A stretch of DNA of 35,661 bases, from NCBI GenBank assembly GCA_009801015.1, contig VHZZ01000670.1:3301-38961 (forward strand), written 5' to 3'. Numbering within the stretch: the stretch's first letter is position 1; every line of letters begins with the position of its first letter. The position numbers and the translations under genes were made by a program. Source of the stretch: Silene noctiflora (lineage: Eukaryota; Streptophyta; Magnoliopsida; Caryophyllales; Caryophyllaceae). Positions 1-9,400 of the stretch are shown in pieces. The notes below the pieces were generated by a model. It searched no databases. It was given only the letters and a program-made list of their open reading frames with translations, and was not told where the DNA came from.

Positions 1-95
1 AGCAAACTCGGGAGGAAATGGGATGAAATGATCAAATAAGCTAATAGAAATGCGAGCCAAACATGTGAATAAACGCATACAAAAGGCACGCATCA
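1..95 (-). mobile_element. Gypsy-type LTR terminal fragment inserted in copia RT
   Basis: On the minus strand this fragment begins TGATGCGTGCC, and it matches the LTR-like end at about 14917-15014 (shared stretches include tagaaatgcg and aataaacgcat). Position 96 is where the copia reverse transcriptase reading stops resembling its family, so 95/96 is an insertion or recombination boundary. The rest lies outside the window. Assignment to the gypsy family is inferred from the second copy lying next to gypsy pol relics. Confidence 0.55.
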
Positions 96-1480
96 GTCAT
101 AGCAAATTCCCGGGAGAGACTCTCAATAATATGCTTTAGTAGCGCAGGGGTGGAGGCCTTAATAATAATATCATCAACATACAAAAGCAAGTAGGCCGTA
201 GCATTGGAAGACTTGTAAATAAATAAAGATGAGTCGCATTTGCTACTAACAAACCCCTGTGATAAAATAAACGTGGCAAAGCGGTGGTACCAGGCTCGAG
301 GAGCCTGTTTAAGGCCATATAGAGACTTGCGAAGTTTGCACACGTGATGGGGGGCAGAGGGGTCAACAAACCCCGGTGGTTGATGCATAAATACCGTTTC
401 CTCTAAGTGACCGTGCAAAAAAACATTTTTAACATCGAGTTGGTGCATAGGCCACGATTTGCACACCGCAAGATTGAGTACGGTCCGAATAGTAGTGGGC
501 TTGACAACGGGACTGAAGGTCTCATTACACACAATTCCGACTTGTTGAGTTTTGCCATTGACAACAAGACGGGCTTTATAACGCTCAAGAGTACCATCGG
601 CATGAAATTTATGACGGAAAAGCCACATACAACGGATGATAGAAGCACCAGCTGGGCGAGGGACCAAGTCCCAAGTATGATTGTCCCTTAACGCGGAAAA
701 TTCGTCCTGCATGGCACGATTCCAGTTCGGGTCTCGCAAGGCAAGGTGAAGGGATTTGGGTATAGGGGAGAGGGAGGAAGAGGCGGTATAGGCGGCGTCA
801 GGGTCCTTTGGCTTGAATATACCATTTATGCCGCGGGTGGTCATGCGGTGAGTAGGGATGAGAGGGGGTGGTGGCGGCGGTGGGGGTGGAGTAGGGGATG
901 ACGGGGAAACAGTAGGTGGAGAAGGTGGTGGTGACGAAACAGGGGAAAGGTTTAGTGAAGGAACAGGGGAAGTATTTGGTGCGGAAACATAGGATGGGTT
1001 TGGTGGGTCGGGTGGATGGTTGATGGAGTCATAAAGGAGATGTGGGATAGTGTTGTGGGAGGGGTCGAGGAAGGAATATATGGTGGGGTTGGGTTTGGTC
1101 GATTCAGTGAAGGGAAAGACGGTTTCATCGAAAGTGACATGGCGAGACACGTAAACACGACCCGTGGAAAGATCGAGACATAGATATCCATGTTGACTCG
1201 GGGGATAGCCTAGGAAGACACATTTAATAGAGCGAGGGGCAAGTTTGTGTGGGCGAGTGGAAGATAGATTAGGATAACAAGCGCATCCAAACACACGGAG
1301 ATGATCGTAGGAAGGATTTTTGAGGTAGAGGGCGGATGTGGGGGTTCGGAAACGTAAGGTGGACGTGGGGAGGATATTATGGAGGTGAGTGGCTACATGA
1401 AGAGCATCGACCCAATAGTGAGGGGGAACAGACGCGTGATGTAAGAGAACGAGAACAATTTCATTTAGGCATCTTATCAT
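96..1480 (-). pseudogene. Copia integrase C-terminus and reverse transcriptase
   Basis: The minus-strand reading has the integrase C-terminal part first, then a proline- and serine-rich linker (roughly 820-1000), then the reverse transcriptase. Family motifs visible are WNRAMQDEF, RYKARLVV, ETFSPVVKP, QLDVKNVFLHG, SLYGLKQAPRAW and the catalytic YVDD (Tyr codon at 179-181). These define a Ty1/copia reverse transcriptase, which copies element RNA into cDNA in virus-like particles. The family-like reading ends at about 96, where it runs into LTR sequence and stops at 41, so the thumb and RNase H are lost. The 5' break at 1480-1486 is an apparent assembly join, not a mutation (see findings). Confidence 0.9.
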
Positions 1481-1793
1481 TCTTTCNGCATCTTATCATT
1501 CTTTCGGATTTGCCATTTTGAGGGGAAGTGTGAGGACATGAAAAACGAAACACAAGGCCGGTATTTTGGGCAAATGTGGAGAACGTGTTGTTATCAAATT
1601 CACGGCCCATGTCACATTGAAAGGATTTTATATTCCGATTAAATTGAGTGGAAACAAATTTACTAAATTGTCGGAATTTATCGAACACTTGGGATTTAAA
1701 TTTAAGGGGATAAACCCACACAAATTGAGTATAGTTATCAATTAAAACCATGTAATATTTATACCCATTTTGCTCAAAATCGGGGAAGTCCAT
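1461..1793 (-). pseudogene. Copia integrase catalytic core
   Basis: The translation carries the three parts of the DDE integrase core in order: an Asp in VLIDNYTQFVW, an Asp in FQCDMGREF, and the Glu in SPQNGKSERM. Integrase inserts the cDNA into host DNA. The core is separated from the upstream zinc-binding region by a frame change at about 1750-1770, within an ATG-GGT-ATA-AAT stretch, that looks like a true one-base indel. It is separated from the downstream part by an N at 1486 flanked by an 18-bp duplication. Non-functional as it stands. Confidence 0.85.
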
Positions 1794-2894
1794 AAGTCGC
1801 AGTGGATAATATCTAAAGGTGCAACAATATTAGAACATGAAGAATGAAAATGGAGTCTTTTATGTTTGCTTATTTGACATGACGGACAATACCTAGAATG
1901 ATGAGTACTATTACAACCAATATTATTGTGCGAACTTAAAAAACTTAAAATAGAAATCCCGGGATGACCGAGACGGGAATGCCACACGTCACGCGTGTGA
2001 GTGAGGAGAGCTTGAGGTGGACACACAGGAGAGCTGGATGGACTCGTGGTAGACACAGGATAGAGCTCGCCAGAAATGCCACTCAGCATTATCATTTTCC
2101 CAGTCGTTATATCCTTCACAGAAAAGCCAAACGGGTCAAACTCGACACTAATATGGTTGTCTTTTGTGAATTGGCGTACTGAAATGAGGTTCTTAATGAT
2201 GTTAGGTGTGTGTAAAACATTGTGAAGGTGGAGGGTACGGGATTGGGTAGTAAGTTTCGAAGTGCCCGAACCCAAAACTGGAATAGTATGGCCATTACCA
2301 ACATATATGGAACGAATTTTGCTCGAATTAAGGGGAGTGGAAATCATACCTGGGTCCGAAGTCAAATGAGAGGATGCTCCTGTGTCCATGTACCATGGTT
2401 CAATGTAATTCTGCACGGCCAAAGCTTGAAACGACTGACTAAGATCAGTGGGTTGAACCGGTTCCGTCTCCAAAACATACGCCTGACCATGAGGGCGAGG
2501 GGTTGGACCTCGATAATGAGAAGGGCGAGGCTGATGAGGGACAGGGGTTGGCCACGGCTGGGTCCAACCGGGGTAAGTGGGGGTAAGGACATGGTGGTGG
2601 GGTCCAGGGGTAGGGCCAAGACGGCTGTTGTGGCCACGGGGAAGGTGGGGGCAGGCTGTTTTGTGGAGGGGTATTATGGTAGCGAGTGTTATTGTTGTTG
2701 TTTTTATTGGAGTGGTTATTATTATTAGTATAGCGACGGTTGTTATGGTTGTTGCTACTGCTATTAGTATAGCCGGGTTTTTGTGATGGTGGGGCATCAC
2801 CGGATTGGGAGGCATCTTTTGTCATGGTGAAAAGCGAAATTTGTGCGTGAGGCAGTAGCAATATCGAGACAGAAGCCGTCGGAGAGAATAGCAC
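1742..2894 (-). pseudogene. Copia gag remnant, protease and GAG-pre-integrase
   Basis: The first part (about 2600-2894) is a Ser/Asn/Pro-rich low-complexity segment that looks like the C-terminal tail of gag. The capsid-like domain and CCHC zinc knuckle are not found. It needs a frame change between about 2600 and 2815 to continue into the protease, whose active-site Asp codon is at 2384-2386 in the motif WYMDTGASSHLT. Downstream is the HHCC zinc-binding region (HSRLGHPG ... CPSCQISKH) that precedes integrase in Ty1/copia polyproteins. The reading frame ends just inside the integrase core at 1742. Confidence 0.8.
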
Positions 2895-2932
2895 ATGATC
2901 GAGGGAGAAATCGAAAAAATCTCCTTAAGAAA

Positions 2933-2941
2933 CTGATACCA
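2933..2941 (-). other. Primer-binding site (tRNA-Met type)
   Basis: The minus strand reads TGGTATCAG directly after the LTR end CATAACA. This is the standard match to the 3' end of plant initiator tRNA-Met, used to prime minus-strand DNA in Ty1/copia elements. Confidence 0.85.
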
Positions 2942-3138
2942 TGTTATGAGATAATCCCTTGAAGAGGGTTGTCATATTATTCACATAATATATAGCAAAA
3001 TACAATATGGTTAGGATATTTACATTCCTAAACGTAAGGGTTTGGTTAGCTAGAATCAAGGAGCTAACTATAGACAATATACNTACAANGATATACTACT
3101 AAATATAACATACAAATATCCTAGATATTTGTCTAACA
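2942..3138 (-). repeat. Copia 5' LTR (197 bp)
   Basis: The LTR has TGTTA...TAACA ends: on the plus strand it starts tgttatgag and ends gtctaaca. The inner end abuts the primer-binding site, and the outer end abuts an unrelated repeat. Two ambiguous bases lie inside, at 3083 and 3089. The length is short but within the range for plant copia LTRs. Confidence 0.85.
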
Positions 3139-3997
3139 GTAATCCTCGCGGCCAGTGGGAACCGCAGCCTTACCACCTAAACCCCGCTCATCTCAACGAG
3201 CGAGCACATATCATTTATGTGCACATCCCCCTTTATGACGGGAGCCACTAGAGGCGAACATGGGTTTGAACTATCTCCCGAAAATGGTCCCACAACATAC
3301 CAATACCAACATCATAACTCAATCATACAATACTCATAAAGATCACCACATTACATGCACACTGATTACACAACCAACTGAGTAGGGAAACCCTACCTGA
3401 AAAGCAACTCCAAGAAGTATAGCAAGACGGTCTAAAACGCCTCGTCTACGAAGTCTCCTCCTAAAATAACGACAATCAATCAATATAACTATATACCAAA
3501 GCTAATACCCCGAAACCTCCAAATTAACCTAATTAGGGTTTGATCGATTTAACCAAAACAACAAAAAACTATGCTAGATGACTTATCCCCGACGATTTCG
3601 AATGCAAGGATGTAAAAACCCCCAAAAGTGAAGAACCCTAGCCTTGGAGTGATGAAGATAACAAAGGAAGCAGTGTGTCGATGTTTCTTTTGTGAAAGTG
3701 TTTAAGCAACTAATAAAAATGATTAAAGTCGCTAAAACATAATTATATATACTTCCGGAAGCGGAAAAACCCGTAACGAATCGGACACTCGGTCGAGTAT
3801 AAGACACTCGACCGAGTAAGACACACTCGACCGAGTGGATTACACTCGATCGAGTAAACCTCACTCGACCGAGTACCAACCTACTCGCTCGAGTGCACAA
3901 CAAACAGAGAATTCTGACAGAACACCCACATCAGCTACTCGGTCGATTACCTCATACTCGGCCGAGTAGCCTAAGACCAGAAATCTGATGTATTACA
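3139..3997 (-). mobile_element. Palindrome-array LTR family, copy 1 (truncated by copia)
   Basis: On the minus strand it starts TGTAATAC at 3997, as do the copies at 30168 and 34698. It carries the ACTCGRYCGAGT array, then a TATA-like stretch (about 3743-3753), then blocks shared with the other copies: GGAGGAGACTTCGTAGA, GGTAGGGTTTCC and a stretch with TTGTGGGACCATTTTCG. No open reading frame of known type is seen, and the 106-residue frame at 3583-3903 is incidental. Its 3' part is cut at 3139 by the copia insertion. LTR identity is inferred from the TG start and the TGTTACA end of copy 2. Confidence 0.65.
3787..3966. repeat. Phased 12-bp palindrome array, copy 1
   Basis: Eight units of the form ACTCG-RY-CGAGT start at 3787, 3806, 3825, 3844, 3863, 3883, 3937 and 3955. 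The unit at 3883 (actcgctcgagt) and the one at 3937 (ends cgatt) are imperfect. The first six are spaced 19, 19, 19, 19 and 20 bp apart. The spacers differ in sequence while the dyads are kept. Confidence 0.9.
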
Positions 3998-4325
3998 TGA
4001 AATCTAACATCAAATTCAAACGGCTCTAACATCCTATAATTAATAGAACACACATTAATAAAACAATTTTCTAATAGTTTGGATTGTTTCTCACTTCTCT
4101 GTCTTATTTCTATTAATTTATGCATCGTATCATCGACATTTGCAATTTAAACGAGCTGATAAAGAAGTAATACTAAATTTACATATCTATATCACCACAA
4201 AATTAATCAACATTGTTATAAGATTATAGTTGGACGTAGGAAGGACTTGAGGAACAAGCTGCCTTGCGAGCTTGCTTTTGAACTACAATACTATATCATT
4301 CCAATCACATTTGCTAATACACACT
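3998..4325. other. AT-rich spacer, no gene seen
   Basis: No coding or structural signal is recognised. The last 8 bases (tacacact, 4318-4325) are the left target duplication of the adjacent hAT-like element. Confidence 0.6.
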
Positions 4326-4887
4326 TAGAGATGACAATGGATCGGGTATCCGCCCCGGATCCGCAAGATCCAATACCATTGGATCGGATCTGGATTCTAT
4401 TATTTTAGATCCGTAGGACACGGATCGGATCCATATCCATATATGATTTTTAGGATTCGGATCTGGATCCTTCCCCTGATACCCGGATCCGACCCTCGGA
4501 TCCATATAATTTTCTATGTCTAATTTTCTTACCCAAGCTCAAGCCCATCTAAAATAAGCTCCAGCCCATCTACTCCTTCTTTCCTCAAAGATTTTTTACC
4601 CAAGTCTAATTTTTTACCTAAGTCTAATTTGAAACCCTCAATCTAAGGTATTGGGCTACTGTAACATTGAAATTTATACATTTCTAAGGTATTGGGCTAC
4701 TGTACTTCGGAAACTTGCTCAGATCCGTTTTGGATCCAGATCCTACCCTGATCCATAGGATCTGGATATGGTTCTCGAAATTCTAGACCCTTAGGATCTG
4801 GATAGGATCCGGGTACACCATCAGTGAGATGGATTTGGATATGGATCCTATAGGATTCGGTCCAGATCCGATCCATTGCCATCTCTA
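4326..4887. mobile_element. Non-autonomous hAT-like DNA transposon (562 bp)
   Basis: The ends are inverted repeats: left tagagatgacaatggatcgg, right reading tagagatggcaatggatcgg on the opposite strand (one mismatch in 20). They are flanked by a perfect 8-bp duplication, tacacact (4318-4325 and 4888-4895). An 8-bp duplication with a TAGAGATGGCAA-type end is typical of hAT. Both subterminal regions are packed with GGATCC/GGATCGGATC motifs, as expected for transposase-binding sites. No transposase is encoded; the two short frames inside come from the GGATCC repeats. A 20-bp direct repeat (taaggtattgggctactgta) lies at about 4645 and 4686. Confidence 0.9.
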
Positions 4888-4895
4888 TACACACT

Positions 4896-5310
4896 AATAA
4901 ACCAAACAAAATTACGAAAATTATGCTAATATTAAGTTGGAATCTTACTTGTCTTCCCTTGATTTTTGGCGACCCATATTATTCAGATTGTTGTATGTAT
5001 TCAGTAATAACTTTCACAATTTGTTTTGGGTGGTCGATTAATCGACTGATTATGGTTCATTAGTGATGGATTGATTGAATTAGGGAAAGAGAAGATGAAT
5101 ACACCCAAATTATCGAATTGAATTGAGGATATGATTAGAGATTTAGGATTTAAGGTTAGAGTAAAGTGAAGGAAATATATACGTGGGTAAAGTGAAATGA
5201 AATGAAATAAGAAAAATAATGATCGGGGTAAAAATACGGGGGTGATTGAGAAATATAAGTAAAAGTTTAGGGTTATTTGTAAAATCGTAAATACCGGGGT
5301 GATAATTTAT
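4896..5310. other. AT-rich spacer, no gene seen
   Basis: No coding signal is recognised. The purine-rich segment from about 5130 to 5300 may belong to the hAT-like fragment that ends at 5467, but no left terminus was found. Confidence 0.5.
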
Positions 5311-5467
5311 AAAAAAATGCAAATACGGGTAAAACCCATCCCCGCCCCACAATCCATGGTGGGTGGAATTTTTGTACCCATACCCGCCTCACCATCCGCA
5401 AAAGCTGTACCCATACCCGCCCCAACTGGGGCGGGTGTCGCTTATACCCGCGCCCCTGACATCCCTA
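5311..5467 (-). mobile_element. hAT-like terminal fragment
   Basis: On the minus strand it begins TAGGGATGTCAGGGGCG and is followed by repeated CCCGCCCC/GGGTATGGGTA motifs. This layout, a TAGGGATG-type end plus GC-rich subterminal repeats, is common in plant non-autonomous hAT elements. I found no matching left end or clean 8-bp duplication, so it is called a one-ended remnant. The left limit is approximate. Confidence 0.5.
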
Positions 5468-5500
5468 TTGATTTCCTTCTATTTTCCGTCTATCTTTTGA

Positions 5501-6078
5501 GGGGCCGTTTGGTTCAACAAGTCTGAATGGAATAGAATGAAGTTTGATAGTATGGTGGCATGAGGTTCTAAATCCATACTTGCCTAATCTTGTTTGGTTC
5601 ACCAAAAATTATAAAAAAGGGTAATGGAGTTTGAATCGAAGGGGAAGGATGAGAATGAAATTCCAAGGGGAGTTAGAATTCATTGGGTATCTTAACTCCA
5701 ATTCAAAATCACCAGTAAGTGAATTATACATCTGATGTACTACATCAGATCGTGTAGTTTCTGAGCATTCAAATAAAGTTTTCGAGTTGTGTTTTAAAAA
5801 TTATGAGTTTTATTATAAAATTTCTGAGTTTATTGACTTGAACATTAAACTCAAAAAAATACATTATAACTCAAAAAAAATTACATATAAGCTCATAAAA
5901 AATTGAGTTTTGACGTTAGGAAAATAAAATGAAATTTATAAACTTTATAGACCTCAAAAAAAAAAATTACACAGAAAGAAGTAATATATATGATGTCCTT
6001 TTTTTCCAAAATCACCAACCAAATACTTGAATAAACTCAATCCATTCCATTCCATTTCAAAGTAACCAACCAAACCCC
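5501..6078. mobile_element. Tourist-like (PIF/Harbinger-type) MITE, interrupted
   Basis: The left end ggggccgtttggttcaac and the right end aaccaaccaaacccc form an imperfect terminal inverted repeat, followed inward by matching GAATGGAATAGAATG and CCATTCCATTCC tracts. GGGG-x-GTTTGGTT ends are typical of plant Tourist-like MITEs. No clear 3-bp target duplication was seen (tga on the left, tgc on the right). A second MITE (5715-6007) is inserted into it. Confidence 0.6.
5715..6007. mobile_element. Mutator-type MITE, copy A (nested)
   Basis: A 293-bp AT-rich element with the left end gtaagtgaattatacatctgatgta, flanked by a perfect 10-bp duplication aaaatcacca (5705-5714 and 6008-6017). The same element type occurs at 33160-33519, also with a 10-bp duplication. 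Long duplications of 9-10 bp point to the Mutator superfamily. It encodes no protein. Confidence 0.75.
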
Positions 6079-6403
6079 TGCCGACACGTTTAGCGAGTCA
6101 CTTCCCATCACCATCTTACTTGCTAGATGTTACTCCAACACCGTCGTTGTGAATTGCGCCAGTTGAATCAATTCCACTCTGAAACTAAACACTCTCCCCC
6201 AGTAAAATGGATAAATCCCGTGCCTCTTGCAATTCACAAAATTTCTCAAATCCATAACACAAATCGATTCCCTATACAACTCATCATGCAATTTACAAAA
6301 TTTCACAAATTTCAATGCTGTTGTCATTTACAATTGGGTATTTCACTGTACTAAACCCTAACTGTAATCTCAATTTTTGCTCGTGTTGTGGTTTTTGTCG
6401 TTA
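6079..6403 (+). promoter_or_regulatory. Probable promoter and 5' leader of the U-box gene
   Basis: The MITE-free stretch between the Tourist-like element and the first exon. No convincing TATA box is visible and the transcription start is not placed. The proximal promoter is very short before repeats begin, so upstream control elements may lie in or be replaced by MITE sequence (inference). Confidence 0.4.
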
Positions 6404-9400
6404 ATGGTGGCGGTGATGACGTCATCTGAAACCCCTATCAATAATAAACACAATTACCAACGGCAGCATGGGAATGCCGAGGTGTATCCGGCGAGAGTTC
6501 GGCTTTCGGACATTAGCCCTTATGAAGGGGCGGCGACGGCAGCGTACATGAAGGGGGTGGAGGCGATATCGGAGTCGTTGATGAGATACAATGCAGTTGT
6601 AATTGAGCTAGGGAGGAATGACGCCGCCATCATCAGGTGTGGTTTGGAGGCTTCCAGGTTGTTTTTCAGGAATCAGCCTCTTAGTAGAGGTCTATATATC
6701 TACAGGGCTGGAAGGTACCGACTATTTTTTTACTCCCTCCCTCTCAGTCATTTGTTTTGTTTACGTTTGGTTTTGACATATAAACCAATGAAAGTGTCAT
6801 TGACTCATTGTACCACAAGCTTGTGGTGATCAAATTAGCTATGAAAACATTCCTAAAATAATAAGGTAAACAAATGAATAGACGTCAGGTAAACAAATGA
6901 CCCATACGTAGAAAAGAAAAGACTCTCTGAATACTGTTGTAGAACTTGACACTGCATCAGCTCTTTTTTGAAGGGCTGTAGAAGATAGTGATTCATCTCC
7001 GCCTTGCATTGCCGAAGTTTTTAGATGCCTTGGTAAAGCTGCTCGTGCTGCTTTGTGTGCCATTGCCAGGCACCTCCGTTTACGTACCGAGTAAGGAGAC
7101 CACCCATTTTGCTTTTTCTTTCATCTTCTCCCTCTTGTCTATGTGCGCTTTATCAAATCATCTTCTTTTAACAGTGTTTTCAACCATCTGCTTGATGATA
7201 TCCCTTTACCCATCAACGAGGCGTCCTCCTCCATGCTTGTTGCAACATATTTTCACGATTCTATGCAAACTGCTAAAGGGGCAATAGGAGGTGGCAATCC
7301 CTCTCTTAATGCTGAATTCGAGAAAGGATTGTTGACTCTTATTTCTTCTGATATCCCTGGCCTTCAGGTATGTTCTCGTCAATATCATGTCTTCTATGTA
7401 GCATATTCTGTAGGTAATTTCCCCTCTTTATTCACTTCCTTTGACTGTTTTCCCTATAGGTGTGTGACCCCAATGGTCGATGGTACCTTGCAGATAGCGG
7501 GCTAGGTACTAGTTCTGTTTTGTTGCTTACAGGGAAGGCCCTTAGTCATTCTACTGCTGGCCTCCGCCCTGCTGCGACATACCGTGCCGCTTCTGATCTC
7601 ACTTCAGCTGCCGGTTGTGTTGGAAGGTACTATAACCTTTATGTCTCTTATTTAAGAGTTTAGAAGCTTGTTGCTTCTTATTTCTCCCTTTCTGAAGTAA
7701 TTGATTTGTTGATACATAAAATGAAGGCATGGATTGGGGTGACTGAAAATGACACGAGTCTACTTGAGATTGAAGGACATAAGGCATTGGAGAGCGCAGA
7801 GTGGACAGAAAGAGTTCATGTGGTGATTGAGTTTGACTTTTGTTAGGCTTATTTGATTCTTTTTATGGTGTTTCTTCTCATGCTTTCCAAAATATCATTT
7901 TGCCCCCAATGTCTTGCATCACTTTTTCCTCGTGATTTTTCGTCACACTTAGTTTCCCCATTTGGATCTGTTCTTAACTCATTCGAACGGTTTTCCTCTT
8001 TTATGTATTTTTTTCTTTACTTGCTTCCTTTTATTATTGCGTTTTCCCTTCTCTAAAGTGTCAGTAGTTGGTACAATTCTTGGTGCAAATTCATCTGTGA
8101 AACAATGTTTTGTGGTTTCAACACAAACGGAGTGGTTGCATTACTTGCATACATCCAAATTCCGTACCCTGTATTGGTTGAGAGTCTTTGAGACAATGTG
8201 AATCGTAATGAAGTAAGTACATAATAATTAAAAGTTTTAAATTTGAGAAGCTTAGCTTCCAAACGGCCACCTTTGTTTGTAGAGAAAGAAACTAATAAAG
8301 GTGAAATAACTAGAAGAGAGAGGAGAGAAAGGTGGGGGGGCTGCGGGTGATGAAGTAGGTAATGACGGGGAAGATAAAAGGGTTGAAATACTCTAACTTG
8401 GTATCCTCGCAATTTCAGGACTTCCTTTGCCTTTAAGCTTATGCCACGGAGCAATGCGATTCTGGACTGCTCATCTATTTCTGCTGCCGGTCATGTCATT
8501 CCACACAGCTATGTCCCAATATCTGTAAACCAGTTCTTGGATGAACTATCTGCAGAAGATGGTCTGCGCAATCACTCGAACAGTATTTATGTAAGTCTTC
8601 AATTCAGAGTAGCTTATGTTTTGGTGTATGAATTACGTAAAACTGAATTGGAAGAGACTGAAAACCATGTGTATTATTTGTTATAGAGGTCTTTGTCGTT
8701 TTCCATCCAAAGATGTATAACACGTTTGTGTTCCATTTGTGAATTGAAAAAAAAAATATATATATAATCTGGCTTTTATTACCTGTTATAAACTTTTCTT
8801 TCTCCGACAAAAACATGAGTACTGATGCATTTGAGTGATGTTAAGTATCAAACTCATAGTAAAAAGTCAAAATATTTTCGGTCCATCAGCTTGCTGATAG
8901 TTTGCGATTTCTGAAAGACTTACTTGATTACCCTTCTTAGTAATCACTGTCAACCATCTGGTTACAAATTTACAATCGCTTGAAACTCAACCATAATGTC
9001 AAAAGTATGACCTTGCTCTCTTAACTCCTGGTGAAGTATCCACATTGAAGTATCATTCTTGTTTCTGTTGCCTGAATCCTTGACTCCATAATTTACCATT
9101 GTGTTTTTCTCAGACTGGATTTCTACACCTCACTGTTCTGGCAACTTGTTGCTTAAGTTTTCTCTTTACTCCTTCAAAGCATGGCTTGGATTCTCTTTTC
9201 TGGCCAACCTTTTTCATAATATTATATTCATTATCCACTGACTGGGCAGTAATCCAAAACGGGTGGTTTCAGGTGGAGCAAAATAATCAAAATAAGGAGG
9301 TTTTGTTAAGAAGCTTACTTTCTGATCCCATCTCGTAAGTTATACCATTCATATGTGCCCTAAAATTTATTTTCTTTATTTAATTCTTGTGCTACCATTG

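Larger units (their letters stand above)
96..3138 (-). mobile_element. Ty1/copia LTR retrotransposon, partial and defective
   Basis: Read on the minus strand, the order is 5' LTR, tRNA primer-binding site, gag remnant, aspartic protease (DTGA), GAG-pre-integrase, integrase core, reverse transcriptase (YVDD). Protease, integrase, then reverse transcriptase is the Ty1/copia order. The gag N-terminal region is nearly absent because the coding match starts within about 50 bases of the primer-binding site. RNase H and the 3' LTR are missing from the window because another LTR end interrupts the reverse transcriptase at 95/96. The LTR edge is followed by gtaat (3139-3143), a candidate 5-bp target duplication whose partner is outside the window. 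The element lies inside another LTR-like repeat, so it is a nested insertion. Confidence 0.9.

Noticed and set aside
407..691. Plus-strand frame opposite the copia reverse transcriptase
   Set aside because: It is an antisense shadow of a well supported pol gene on the minus strand.
2222..2786. Plus-strand frames opposite copia gag/protease
   Set aside because: Shadows of the minus-strand protein-coding region; low-complexity Trp/Val/Gly translations.
3583..3903. 106-codon frame across the palindrome array
   Set aside because: The frame exists only because CTCGACCGAGT lacks stops in that phase; it has no domain and no conservation in the other copies.
3787..3966. CRISPR-like array
   Set aside because: Units are 12-bp palindromes with 7-bp spacers in plant DNA, without cas genes, so a CRISPR reading does not fit.
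4950..5475. Full hAT element ending at 5467 with a ttgattt duplication near 4960
   Set aside because: ttgattt occurs on both sides, but the left site is not followed by a matching terminal repeat, so only a one-ended remnant is called.
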